Assembly: GCA_011634665.1 (NCBI GenBank)
Contig: WAEK01000017.1
Coordinates: 983,501 to 1,047,500 of the forward strand
Direction: 5' to 3'
Source: Mortierella sp. BCC40632
Lineage: Eukaryota > Mortierellomycota > Mortierellomycetes > Mortierellales > Mortierellaceae
Length of the DNA stretch: 64,000 bases
Shown here piece by piece: positions 48,113-59,257 of the stretch. A program made the position numbers and the translations under genes. Under the pieces are notes generated by a model. It was not told the origin of the DNA. It searched no databases and saw nothing but the letters and a program-made list of their open reading frames with translations. Position 1 is the stretch's first letter; the number at the start of each line of letters is the position of its first letter.

Positions 48113-50437
48113 AAAAGGGTTTTAAGAGGGGGTATCCTGTATTGACGAAGATCAGGCAGGATGTTTGCTTTCTCTTTTTCTTCTTTTTTTCTTCTTCTTC
48201 TTCTTCTTCTTCCTTTTTTTGGGCTGCGCAGCCTCTTGTTCCTGAATGAGGAATGAAGGAGGGAGGGGGAAGTAGAAGGGAGATTCCTGACAAATCGAAA
48301 CATCTCTACTAGTCAGGACTATACTTGTCGGTCACTTATGGAATGGTATCTTTCAATAAATAAAAGAAAAAAAGGTCTAGACAGCCCACCCGTTCAACTG
48401 ACCTGTGGAACCAGTGGGCTGGAACAACTCGCAGTCCACTTTAGTACTTCTTTGCCTGTCGATAGAGACCCAGGCAAGATGTTATGTTCCTAAATAAGAC
48501 AAAAGAGAAAGAAAGGAGAGAGATAGAGAGAGGAGAGTGGAACCATTCATTCTACCAGCGTACTGGAACAATACAATTTTTCAGTCAGTGGAGCATGATA
48601 CTTTCATTGACACAGGTAGTCCTGGAGCAACTGCGCATCAAGGGAACCCGTTCCAAAGTAGTATTGTGTACTATCCGTTTTGACGTGACTGATAGAGAGA
48701 AAGAGAGAGAAATAGATAGAGGTCGGGCGCGTGAGTGAGTGAGTGAGTGAGTACGTAGGTGTGTGAGAAGTGCAGGGGCTAGTGGAAGAGGAGGGAGAGG
48801 AAGGAGGAGGAGGAAGAGACGAGTGCAATAGCCCATTCTGTGTCTTTCTGGTTATCTGGTTGTCTCAAAAAAGGACGGGAGCATGGTAATGAAGACTTTA
48901 TCTCTTCACCATGCGCCTTTTTCTTTTTTTACTTTTACCTCTTCTTCAAATAGTAGCACACCATTGACGGTCATTCGTTCAAAAAAAAAAAAAAAAAAAA
49001 AGTGCGCAGAATCCACAATTTGACTACGTTTCTACCTCACGCCATATTGAGTCTGTCTACGGAATCTAGGACTATTTCTTCTCAATATCTTTCACTCCAT
49101 TCCTGACTCTCCATCGAATAGACACTCAGAAAAAAAAATCATTCCATGCTCTCTAGGTGAGTGTTTGGAGTTCTGATATCCCATAACGATCAAACTTACT
49201 CGCAGCACCGAAAAGGCAAGAGTCATTGTTTAGTTCTAGTAGGGATGAAAAGGAGAGAAGGTAAAAAAAAGGGGCGAGAGAGAGAGAGAGAGATTACCGG
49301 CTCGAGACAGTGCGGAAAGCCTGGCCATCGCTCACTATGATCCGTACCAAGTCGTTTAGACAGAAGTAAAGAGTTCCTTTGTACCTTGAACTAGAGAATT
49401 ACACCAATGAACAAAAAAGGGGAAACCCATCATACCGGGCACGAGCGAAGATAGACACGGTGTAACCATGGGCACACACTTTGAATATGAGTAGTCCGAA
49501 TATCAACAATCCCACGGAACATTGACTACTCGATGTAATCCATTCGTCTTCCCCTCTCCTCCCTCAGGTTTAAAATTTCTACATCGCTCCCGTATGCGAT
49601 CTCGACTGTTTGGGTGTTTTTTCGTATGTGTGTAACGCAACAGGGAGAGCGAAAAAACGAAGTTTTCAAACCTGAGGAAGACGAATTGGTTCGAATTATC
49701 GCAGTGTGCATTAGGAACTTCGTGGCAGGTTTTTTCTTTAGCGGAAAAAATCTTTGCAGTATGGCCATGCAATCTGCACGAAGCACTCGCATTGCCCTTG
49801 ATTCAGACTCTACTTTTTTTATTGGAGCCCAAAGACTTTTCTCTACTCAGAGGCAAGCTCGAGTCCTCGAGTCGGAGCTTCTTTACAAATATTTGATAGG
49901 CTATAGGCAAGGGAGGGAAGGAAGCCCTTTTTACCTAGGCGATGCATGCTGTGACCATGGGCCAACCGCGCACAGGCCTCTCTCCAAGCTCTTCTCTATC
50001 GATCTTTTTTTTTTCTTTCTCTTCTTGGTCTCCTTGGGCAAGCAGATCACGAGCTGCAATGCTCAACTGCTGTGTCCATCTCACTGTATGAATCCCCCTT
50101 AATGGACTCGAGTGTTTGAGTTCGTGCCACCATTGGGTTCTCACTCACTGTTCAGTCAAGAAAGAGCAGTGCCTCACTCCGCCATCCCGATGCGTAGGGG
50201 AGGGGGGTGGGAGTGAAATCTCACCCATTCTCACTCTTTCATTCATTCATCTCTTTTTCTTTTCTTTTCTTTTCTTTTGTCATTCGTCCAAGGATTCTCG
50301 CTACTCGCCAGTGACCAAAGTGCCCGTCCTGAACCTCTTTTTCATTAGTGATTTTTCTTTTTCCTCTGCATTTTTTTTTTTTTTTTGCCTATTTGTTTGT
50401 TGCCCTATTGCCTTTTTACCCTTTGCCTTTTTGAAGA

Positions 50438-50483
<46 letters not shown>

Positions 50484-50538
50484 GTGTGTGTCTTTCTCTC
50501 TCTTCAACTCTCTCAGGCCCTTGGTCGACGTTGGAAAC

Positions 50539-52820
50539 ATGTTTAGCCAAACCTTCCGATCCTTCATGGCCTCAAACGCCCCACCTCCTTACACACCTTA
50601 CGACACAAGGGCCTCTTGTCCTCCTCCAGAAGCCGCTGTGGGACAGACCGTACGACCCAAGTGAACACCCTATCCTTGTCGCTATCGACTTTGGAACCAC
50701 TTTTTTTTCGTAAGCATTAAGAGAAAAAAAAAGATGTCCATGCTGTCGAGTTTTGACTTGGGCAAAGTATTTACGAGTCAACACTGCCATTTTTTTTTTC
50801 TTCTGTTCTGAAAACCAATCGATGATAGGGGCTGCTCTTATGTCTTCACCAACGACGAAAAGAAGGAGGTGCATGACATTCACTCTTGGTACGAATTATA
50901 ACTGCTGTTGCTGCTGCATCTGGACCCATCGATTTTTTTTTGTTTTGTTTTGCTATCGACATTTTCGCTTTTGCATGGACCACCACTTCTGGAAAAGAAG
51001 GAGGAGAGCTTAAGAACTCTTTGTACATATTTATGTACTTTCTCTCTCTCTCTCTCCTTTTTTAGGCCAAAGCAACCGGCCAAATACTCCAAGACTCCGA
51101 CCGTGAGTCTCTACGAAATCAAAAGAACAGAGGACACGGAATATAAACTGACGACTTGGGGCTGGCACGACACAATATTCAGGACCAATCCAGAAAGTGT
51201 GAGCAAGAATGAGCCTTCCTGGCTCAAACTCAACACCTGGGGTTGGAATGCCAAGGTCCAGGCCTCTCGTCATCCCAACCAAGTCCTCCTTCAAAAATTC
51301 AAACTTCAACTTGACGAAGATTATGGACGTCAACATCCAGGATTTCGTATCAACATTGTTCAAGCGATTGCGGATTATCTTGAAGTCTTTCATGAGTACA
51401 TTTCAGGAAAGATCTTGTTGGGATTTGGTGAGGGTTACAGCAGTGACAAGTTTCGATATTGTTTGACGGTGCCTGCCATGTGGTCTGACAAGGCCAAGTA
51501 TGCCATGCGACAAGCAGCAATTCAAGCGAGATTGATCCATAGAAATGATCATCAAGATCGACTTATGCTTGTCACGGAACCCGAGGCGGCTGCTCTCTAT
51601 TGTCAACTCAAGTGTGATCAATTCAGTCTAGGTCACAGGGATCGATTCATGATTTGTGATGCAGGTGGAGGAACCGTGGACCTGATTGTATACGAGATTG
51701 AGGAAACCACTTCAGGAAAACGCCTTTCAGAAGTCACCAAAGGCCATGGTGCCTCCTGTGGATCCACTTTTATCGACAAGAACTTTGAAAAGTTGTTGGT
51801 GGACAAGTTTGCGACCGTGAAGGTGACGCTTTCTCCAAATGTCTTGTCCAAGATGATGGAAAAGTTTATTGACGATATCAAACCACTTTTTGATGGGGAT
51901 ACCGATCATCATCTGGACCTCCCTTCCAGCAATTGTTTCGATAATATCAAGAATGAGGGCTCCATTGGTCTTGACGATGGCACCTTAATTCTTGATACGG
52001 AAGAACTCAAGAAAAAGGTCTTTGATCCAGTGGTGGAACAAGTCTTTGAGTTGATTGACCAGCAATTGAACAATGCCAGGAGCTGTTCAACCATCTTTCT
52101 TGTAGGCGGCTTTGGATCCTCGGAATATCTTCTTCGAAGAGTTAGACGTCAGTTCATGGGTCGGGTGAGCAATATCTTTGTTCCTCCGAGAGCAGAGTTG
52201 GCGGTGGTTCGTGGGGCGGTTTATGCAGGACTCGAACCCAAGACGGTCACTGCACGTGTCGCCCGTCGTTGGTATGGACTTGTTCGTGCTCGACCTTTTC
52301 GACCTGGCAGGGACCCGATCGAGTCGAGGTCTGTTTGGCCAGATGGCATTTATTGTAACGATCGGTTCTCTCATATGGTCGAGAGGGGACGAAAACTTGG
52401 TGTGGACGAATGCGTGGATACGCAGGTGACATATACTAAGGGTGTGCATACCAAGGGAATGGTCGTGATTTATGCCTTTAATGGAGATGGGGACCCGCCC
52501 GAGCATGTTACTGGCAGGGGCATGTACAAGCTTGGCCATATTATCTCGCATGAGATTTTTATGAGTTGGGATCCGGCTGGTACCAAGGTGAGTTCGAATA
52601 TGTCCAAAGAAAAATTCTCATTTGACTTTGGGAGAAAGAACTTCTACTCATTTTGATCCCACTTCCTTCCTCCTTCCCTTTTTTTGGCTGTGTTGTGACC
52701 TGTTGAAAGAAATCACTCAAGTTCAAGCTGTACTTTGGGCAGAATGAGATCAGGGCTGTACTTCTTGTTGATGGAGTAGAGTACAAGACATCGCTTAGCT
52801 ATGATGATGATTCTATTTGA
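50539..52820 (+). CDS. HSPA12-type Hsp70-like ATPase, copy A (5' frame broken)
   Basis: Actin/Hsp70-fold ATPase of the HSPA12 branch, expanded in many fungi; client unknown. Exon ends: first exon to 50709, then 50829-50888, 51066-52587 and 52710-52820. Motifs: AIDFGTTF (phosphate 1), RYCLTVPAMWSDKAK, LVTEPEAAALYC, CDAGGGTVDLIVYEI (phosphate 2) and LVGGFGSSEYLL (adenosine). The only suitable ATG (50539) opens a frame reading APPPYTPYDTRASCPPPEAA that stops at 50662-50664, whereas AIDFGTTF is in another frame with no ATG. One surplus base near 50647-50650 would explain it; no intron of reasonable size does. In addition an 8-T run gives FGTTFFSG instead of FGTTFSG in the phosphate loop. Start is uncertain. 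It is tail to tail with copy B. Confidence 0.82.
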
Positions 52821-53086
52821 GCAAGAAATATGGGCTTAGAGCATTGTTTCTTTTTTTTTTACTGCCTGGATGTCATTAAAGACCTGCTGGGCAGAATGAC
52901 TATCTATTCTATTCTATAATCCTGAGAAAAAGGGAGAGGAAAAAAGGAGGCAGGAGGGGGGGGTAGTGGAGGAGGGAGAGGCAGGCTACCATGCAAATAT
53001 CTCGAGTAGATAAAGATGATGGTGGTCCATGTATTTACATTAGCCAGAAAGAAAAAGGGAAAAAAAGTGAGAAAAAAGGATGAAAA

Positions 53087-53140
<54 letters not shown>

Positions 53141-53177
53141 AAAAAAAAAAAAGATCCAATAAATACTATGTGTTCCA
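52821..53177. other. Convergent 3' region of the two HSPA12 genes
   Basis: 357 bp between the two stop codons; contains a GT/GA repeat (53088-53133) joined to a 17-A run. No gene. Confidence 0.7.
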
Positions 53178-55538
53178 TTAACAAATGTCGTCGGCATCGA
53201 AGGTTAAAGTCGTGGTATACTCCTCGCCCTTCACCAGAATCGCCGATTTGAACTCGTTCAGTCCAAAGTACATTTTGAACTCCAGCCAGATCTAGAGGGA
53301 GAGGGAGGGAGGGAGGGAGGGAGGAGATAAACAAACAAACAAACAAACAAGGAACCATCAATATCATCTCTTGAACCATACAAAATGCATAGGACTCGGA
53401 GCTCTCTTTCTCTTTCTTTTTCTTTTTTTTTTTTATGTGGGAGAGCAAACATAAAAGCAAACTCACCTTTTTTCCAGATGGGTCCGAGGCAGAGAACGGG
53501 TCTGGAGCGCAAATCTCGCCTAATTCAAACATGCCCTCATCCGAAATGTACTCTGGTGGGTCACCATCGCCATCAAAGGCATATATTGTTGCCGTGGCCG
53601 TAGTGTGAACTCCTTTGGTATAACCCAGTTCTGATTTAGCAGATTCCTCAATCTTGACCTTCTCACCCTTCTTGATAACACACAAGAATCCATCGCTTCT
53701 CCATTCACCATCGGATTGAATCGATTTTTTTGAAACCGGGTCAATGCCCTTCCGGAAAGGTCGACGGACAGCAACTCCATAGGATCGACGAGACACTCGA
53801 GCAGACACTGTCTTGGGGTTCAATCCTGCAAAGACGGCTCCTCGGACAACAGCCATCTCTGCACGTGGAGGAACAAAGATGTCTCTGACGCGGTGACTGA
53901 ACTTTTCCTTGACACGTTCCAAGAGATACTCGGATGATCCAAAGCCTCCTACAAGAAAGATGGTCGAACAACTCCTGGCATTGATCAATTGCTGGTCAAT
54001 TAAAGTAAAGACCTGCTCAATGACGGGATCAAAGACTTTTCTCTTGAGCTCATCGGGTTCCAGGATCAGGACGCCATCGTCGACACCAATTGCAGTCTCG
54101 TCCGTAATATTCTCAAAGCAACCATTTGAGGGAAGATCCAAGTGAAGTTCAGCCTCGCCATCGAACAATGGTTTGATATCGCCCACAAATTTTTCCATCA
54201 TCTTGGACAAGACCTTTGGAGGAAGGGTGACATTTTGACTAGCGAACTTGTCCACCAACAACTTTTCAAAGTTCTTGTCGACAAAGATGGATCCACAGGA
54301 GGCACCATGGCCTTTGGTGACTTCTGAAAGACGCTTTCCTGAAGTGGTTTCCTCAATCTCGTATACAATCAAATCCACAGTTCCTCCACCTGCATCACAA
54401 ATCATGAATCGATCCTTGTTGCCTAGACTGAATTGGTCACACTTGAGTTGACAATAGAGAGCAGCCGCCTCGGGTTCCGTGACGAGCATGAGTCGATCCA
54501 GATGGTCCTTTTCACGGATTAGGCCGGCACGGATAGCAGCCTGTCGCATGGCATTCTTGGCCTTGTCAGACCACATGGCAGGCACCGTCAAACAATATCG
54601 AAACTTGTCACTGCTGAAGCCCTCGCCAAATCCTTTCAAGATGGCCTCTGTGATGTACTCATGAAAGGGTTTCAGATAATCCGCAATTGCCTGGATCGTG
54701 TCCACATTGACCGGTGATCCCTCACGCGCATATTTCTCGTCCAGTCGAAGTTTGAATTTCTGGAGGAGAGCTTGATCCTTGAGGAATTTCTCGCCTTCAA
54801 CCTTGGCCTTCCAACCCCAGATCACTGGCGTGGGTTTGAACCGGCTGCTGATATCATACAAAGTCATTGTCGGTGTCTTGGAGTATTTTCCAGGTTGCCT
54901 TGGCCTACCCAAAAATGGTCATCCAAGCCAAAACAAGAGAGAAGAGAGAGAAGGAGAGAGAGAGAGAGAAGGAGAGAGGTGTAGGAAATAACAACAACAA
55001 TAATTAAAAACAAGGGGGGGGAGGAGGTCAATGAGTTGGTACAGGGATGCAGGCCAAACCTCGTGGAGAAAAGAAGAAAAGGCAGCAACAACAACAATAG
55101 GAGGAGCAGCAGCAGCAGCAGATAAGGGGGTTGCGGGAGAGGATAGAAAAGACACTTACCAGCTCGAGACATCATAGACTTCCTTCTTATCATCTGCCGC
55201 ATAGGTATACGAACATCCTCTAGAGGTATAAACCCGCAGAGAAAGGAACCGAGGAAGAAGAAAGAAAATCAGGGACAGGTGTCAGTTATCAGAACAAAGG
55301 TAGAAAACGAAACAGAGAGAGAGAGATAGAGACGGAGAGAGAGAGATAGAGAGAGAAAGAGAAATAGAGAGAAGGAAAAGAAAGAGAGAGAGAGAGAAAA
55401 AAAGAGAGAGAGAAGGCGGGACTCTAAAAAAAAAAAAAGAATGGTACCGGAGGGCTGTTATACTTACGAGAATGTGGTGCCAAAGTCAATGGCAACGACA
55501 ATAGGGTACGCGGCCCAGTCAAATGCGCCAGCCGACAT
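53178..55538 (-). CDS. HSPA12-type Hsp70-like ATPase, copy B
   Basis: Intact paralogue of copy A. Exons: 55538-55468, 55219-55160, 54904-53467 and 53291-53178; introns 248, 255 and 175 bp; 560 residues. It starts MSAGAFDWAAYPIVVAIDFG and has FGTTFSG across the first junction, CDAGGGTVDLIVYEI, EPEAAALYC, and LVGGFGSSEYLL. The intron positions (after FGTTFS, after the SSW/HSW tryptophan, and before the last ~37 codons) are the same as in copy A, so the two arose by duplication of an intron-containing gene followed by inversion. The C-terminal part is a conserved beta-rich region (YAFDGDGDPPEY) typical of fungal members. Confidence 0.92.
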
Positions 55539-56045
55539 GGTAGTGTCCAACAAAGCCCCCCTGCAGTTAGAATCGGATTAGAGAGAGTTGAATTGGATGT
55601 GGACGGGGAACGGAAAAGAGATGGAAGCGGATGAGGTTTTTTTTGTTGTTGTTGTTGTTTCTTTCTTTCTTTGGACGCTTCAGGGCTGTGGAGTTGGGAG
55701 AAGAGAGAGAGGGAGAGAAAGAGAGAATGAGAAAAAGAGAGAGAGAGAGAGAGAAAGAGAAAAGGGATGATGAAGAGCAAAAGAAAAGGTCCATGCACTC
55801 ACCCACACGGCCACACCCACACACCCTTCCCTGTCTTTCCCTTTCCTTTGCCTCCCCTCCCCTCTCTCCTACCGCGCGCCGAACTGTGCCAGGAAGCAGA
55901 AGCCAGTGAGAGCGACGAATGAGAGCGTAAAGCCCCTCAAGGACTCAATTGGCTGTGCATCGCCCATCTTTTTTTTTCTCTCTTTCTTTCTTTCTTTCTT
56001 TCTAGCCCCTCACGTGATGCTCCGCCCACTTCTGGGGAAAGGACA

Positions 56046-56079
56046 GGGCAGGGCAGGGCAGGGCAGGGCAGGGCAGGGC
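56046..56079. repeat. GGGCA pentanucleotide repeat
   Basis: Seven tandem GGGCA units followed by degenerate GGACA units. Confidence 0.92.
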
Positions 56080-56494
56080 TGGACAGGACAGGACAGGGGA
56101 GAGAGAACGTGTGAGTGCAAGTGCTCAGATGTACTTTGTGTGGTTTGGATAAACTCCTACTATTATTCAGAGTTCAGGCCCCAACAATGTTATCCTGCCT
56201 GGTAGTTCATTCGAGTAAAAAAATAAAAAAAAAAGGGGGTGGGGTAGGGGCGGGGAGGGTGAGAAAGTTCATTCAAGCGACAATTTTTTTATTTTTTTTT
56301 TTATTCTTCATGATTGAAGAGTGAGAAATTGAGCGGGTGGGAACGAGTGAGCGAAAGAGAAGAAAAAAAAAAGATTATGGTGATAAAATGAGGTGTGGGG
56401 TGGAATGAAGAGAATGGAGGAGGAGTGAGGACGAACCAGAAAGATTACAATATGCAAGCAAGTTTATCCTACAAAGTTATTTGAACGTGGAAAA

Positions 56495-56496
<2 letters not shown>

Positions 56497-56562
<66 letters not shown>

Positions 56563-56564
56563 AA
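56497..56564. repeat. (GAAA)17 tetranucleotide repeat
   Basis: Perfect GAAA units, 208 bases beyond the glycosyltransferase stop codon on its downstream side. Confidence 0.95.
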
Positions 56565-56771
56565 ACGAAAAGAAAATGGCAAATGGAAAACAAACAAATA
56601 AGCAGGGGAAAAAAAAAGTAAAAAAGTGAACAAAAAGCACAGCATTTTTTTTCCTCCGTTCTTTCATATCTTTGTAAAAAAGACAGAAAAGACAGAGGGA
56701 GAGAGAGAGAGAAAAGAAAAACAAAAGACGATATTATCGGGCCATCTTTACGTCAACAAATAATCGCCCAC

Positions 56772-57877
56772 TTATTCATTCTGCTCCAAACCCTTCATGA
56801 TCTTGTAGGCGTGTATCCTCTCTTTGCACACCTTGTCTTGGTGAACAGTGACACCATAGTGCTCAGGATAATACCTGCACTGCTCCGTGAACCGCAACCG
56901 CTTGGCCAGATAGGTCAGAGCGGCTTGGTCCTGACGATGGTTCGAACGACTGGATCCCTCGGGCGCAATGCATTCCTTGGTCGATGAGCAGAGGTACCAC
57001 TGTTTCAAGAGTCCATTGTAAATATGATCCTTGGATGCATCAAACGCGATCGCAGCACCATTGCAGTTGGTCTCGCCTGCATATTTTTCGAGTGTATCTC
57101 CATAAAAGGCAGGCAGGCCTGGGTGGGTGTACTGCATAAAGTTGCCCGAGCTCTGAGGACTCCAGAAGCCATACTTGTCGAGATATCCTGGCAGGTACCG
57201 CAAAAAGTCTAGCGCCAACATGTTGCCAGAGTCGAGCCAGAGAATCAGGCCGCGGTATTTGTCAGCGACCTCCTTGATGATTCCTGCTTTCCAACCATAC
57301 TCTCCTCGAGCCACCTTGATGTTCCAGAAGTCAGGGTACTTTGAGTAGTCAAAGACCTGATATTCATCCATGTACTCGTTTTTCTTGAGGTACTCTAGCC
57401 TGTCGAGCTGCTCTTGAGTCATGCCGCCCAGGTTATACACGACTAGTGAAGGGCGCATTTCCGTCCGTTCCAAGCCATCCAAGATATCTGACATGGAGTA
57501 GAGGAAGCTCTCAAGGGCGCAAAAGTGGTTGGCCGAGGCAGCGGTGACGATGGTAAAGTTGATCTGCAATGTCTCTAAGGGTGAAGTGGTTCGATCTTTG
57601 ACATACGCCAGACTCTGCTCTGGTTCTCCTTCAATCCTGTTTACATATTGGTCATTAATCGATCCTTGGTTTTGGCCTTTGAATCCAGTCTTGCGTGTAG
57701 AATATCCCGAGTTGTCTATAAAGGATAAAAGAGAGGAAGATAGAAAGAGAGAAGGAGAGAAGGAGAGGAGAGAAAGAAAGAAAAAGAATAAAAGAGCAAA
57801 GAAAGAAAAATGTTAGTTAGCGATCCGGGTTGTGGAAGAAGAGAGATTAAGAGATTACTATTTTTTTTTTAACAAAG

Positions 57878-57924
<47 letters not shown>

Positions 57925-57991
57925 GACTAGTAGACTATAGCTCGACCAGACTAGATAGAGGACAACGACTATCGTCAGGACGAGAAATGTT
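56772..57991 (-). CDS. Putative type II membrane glycosyltransferase (DUF1647-like)
   Basis: The main exon 57715-56772 encodes about 314 residues: a stem (NSGYSTRKTGF, INDQYVNRIEGE), then INFTIVTAASANHFCALESF, a VVYNLGG motif, YGWKAGIIKEV, LILWLDSGN (probable nucleotide-sugar/metal site), and a C-terminal Cys/His-rich part (NHRQDQAALTYLAKRL). This order resembles the DUF1647 family of putative GT-A enzymes; donor and acceptor are unknown. The main exon begins in phase 1, so an upstream exon must exist. A candidate at 57991-57936 encodes a single hydrophobic span (FLVLTIVVVLYLVWSSY) in the right phase, as expected for a signal anchor, but its donor is GTCTAC and no ATG exon upstream of it was identified. 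The 5' end is therefore incomplete. Confidence 0.65.
57878..57920. repeat. Poly-A run (43)
   Basis: Uninterrupted adenines in the putative intron of the glycosyltransferase gene; on the sense strand this is a long T run. Confidence 0.95.
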
Positions 57992-58324
57992 CTGAAACGA
58001 ACAGAGGGCGCATAGTCATTTTCGCACGTTTTGAGTCAGAGGAAGGGAGGTGTGTGCGTGCGTGCGTGCGTGCGTAAGAATGAATGAAAATGAATGAGAG
58101 AGCCGAGTTTCTGTTTTGGAGATGGACGATCAGTTGTGGGTCAAGGAGTCAGGGGAAGGAGGAGAGAGAGAGAGAGAAAGAGAAAGAGAGAAAGAGAGAT
58201 GGCGCAAGAGACAAAGGGACTAGAGAAGTGGCGCAGAGATGGAAAAAAGAAAGGGAGATGGAGATGATCCCTTTGTGATGGACAAGGAGAGAGGGAGAGA
58301 GTGAGAAGAGAAAAAGATAGAGAA

Positions 58325-58335
<11 letters not shown>

Positions 58336-58417
<82 letters not shown>
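58336..58417. repeat. (GA)41 microsatellite
   Basis: Perfect GA dinucleotides, the second-longest microsatellite in the window after the (AT)55. Confidence 0.96.
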
Positions 58418-58421
<4 letters not shown>

Positions 58422-58685
58422 AGAAAGAGAGAAAGAGGGAAAGAGAGAGGAGAGAGAAGAGAGAAGAAAGAGAAGGAGAAAAGAAAGAAAGAAGAGAAAG
58501 AGATGAGAATGAACTCGAACCTGACCTGTGCCCTAAATGTACGGCGGAGGACAGGATGGACAGGACCTTTTACAACTTGGAGGAGAGCAAAAGGAAAAAA
58601 AAAAAAAAAAAAAGGGAAAGGGGGGGGATGTGGACGGAGGTCAAACAACTGGCCAGCCAGACACAGTTAGACAGCCACAGAACAA

Positions 58686-58693
<8 letters not shown>

Positions 58694-58762
<69 letters not shown>
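58694..58762. repeat. (GA)34 microsatellite
   Basis: Perfect GA dinucleotides 280 bp from the previous tract, separated by non-repetitive sequence. Confidence 0.96.
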
Positions 58763-58771
<9 letters not shown>

Positions 58772-59202
58772 AGAAAGAGAAAGAATGGGCTGTGCGAATG
58801 AAAGCGACAAAGAGTGAAGGAGAGATGGAGAGAGGCCAGAAAGTAGAAAAGAATCAGTTGCAAGAAAAAGAAAAAGAAAAAAAAAAAAAAAAGGATCCAT
58901 CTCAAGAAGGAATGAATGATCAGAGGCTGCAGTTGGCTGGGTTGACACAAGCAGACGAAAGGGGTTCAGCGAGTGAGAGGACCAGGGGCTGTAAGGAGAA
59001 GAGTGAGAAAAGAGCACGCGGCGTAATCAAAGTAGGAAAGCATGGACAGCCAGACCGTGCAGGCCGTGGCGTCGTGCTTGGTTGCCAATGGCCCGGAGGG
59101 GCGGCAACAGCGGCGGCGTCGTCGCCTTGAAATGTGGTCTGGATGTGTGTGTTCGTGCGTGTGTGTTTGTGTGTGTGCGAATCGTTTGTCTACCCAGCCT
59201 TG

Positions 59203-59257
<55 letters not shown>

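Larger units (their letters stand above)
46937..50538. other. Spacer 3 of the CA array and flank up to HSPA12-A
   Basis: From 47100 to about 48990 the landmarks of spacers 1 and 2 recur in order: 17-mer (47555-47571), CGCGACTACGTCTTAATTAAG (~47875), GGCAGTTGAGCAAATGAAGGGC (~47953), CTTGTTCCTGAATGAGG (~48234) and CAATAGCCC (48826-48834). No fourth CA gene follows; homology stops at an A run near 48983. From 49000 to 50538 the sequence is unrelated; the frame at 49614-50102 has no recognisable domain. A CT tract (50432-50476) lies just before HSPA12-A. Confidence 0.65.
55539..56771. other. Intergenic region, HSPA12-B / glycosyltransferase
   Basis: 1.2 kb between a minus-strand start and the next minus-strand stop. 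Contains GA repeats (55698-55760), GGGCA pentamers (56046-56079), and GAAA tetramers (56497-56564). No gene is visible. Confidence 0.7.

Noticed and set aside
49614..50102. 162-codon plus-strand frame between the CA array and HSPA12-A
   Set aside because: No recognisable domain, no splice partner and a composition like random sequence; kept only as intergenic text.
58141..58800. Long RERERE-coding frames on plus and SLSLSL frames on minus
   Set aside because: Pure translations of GA dinucleotide repeats.
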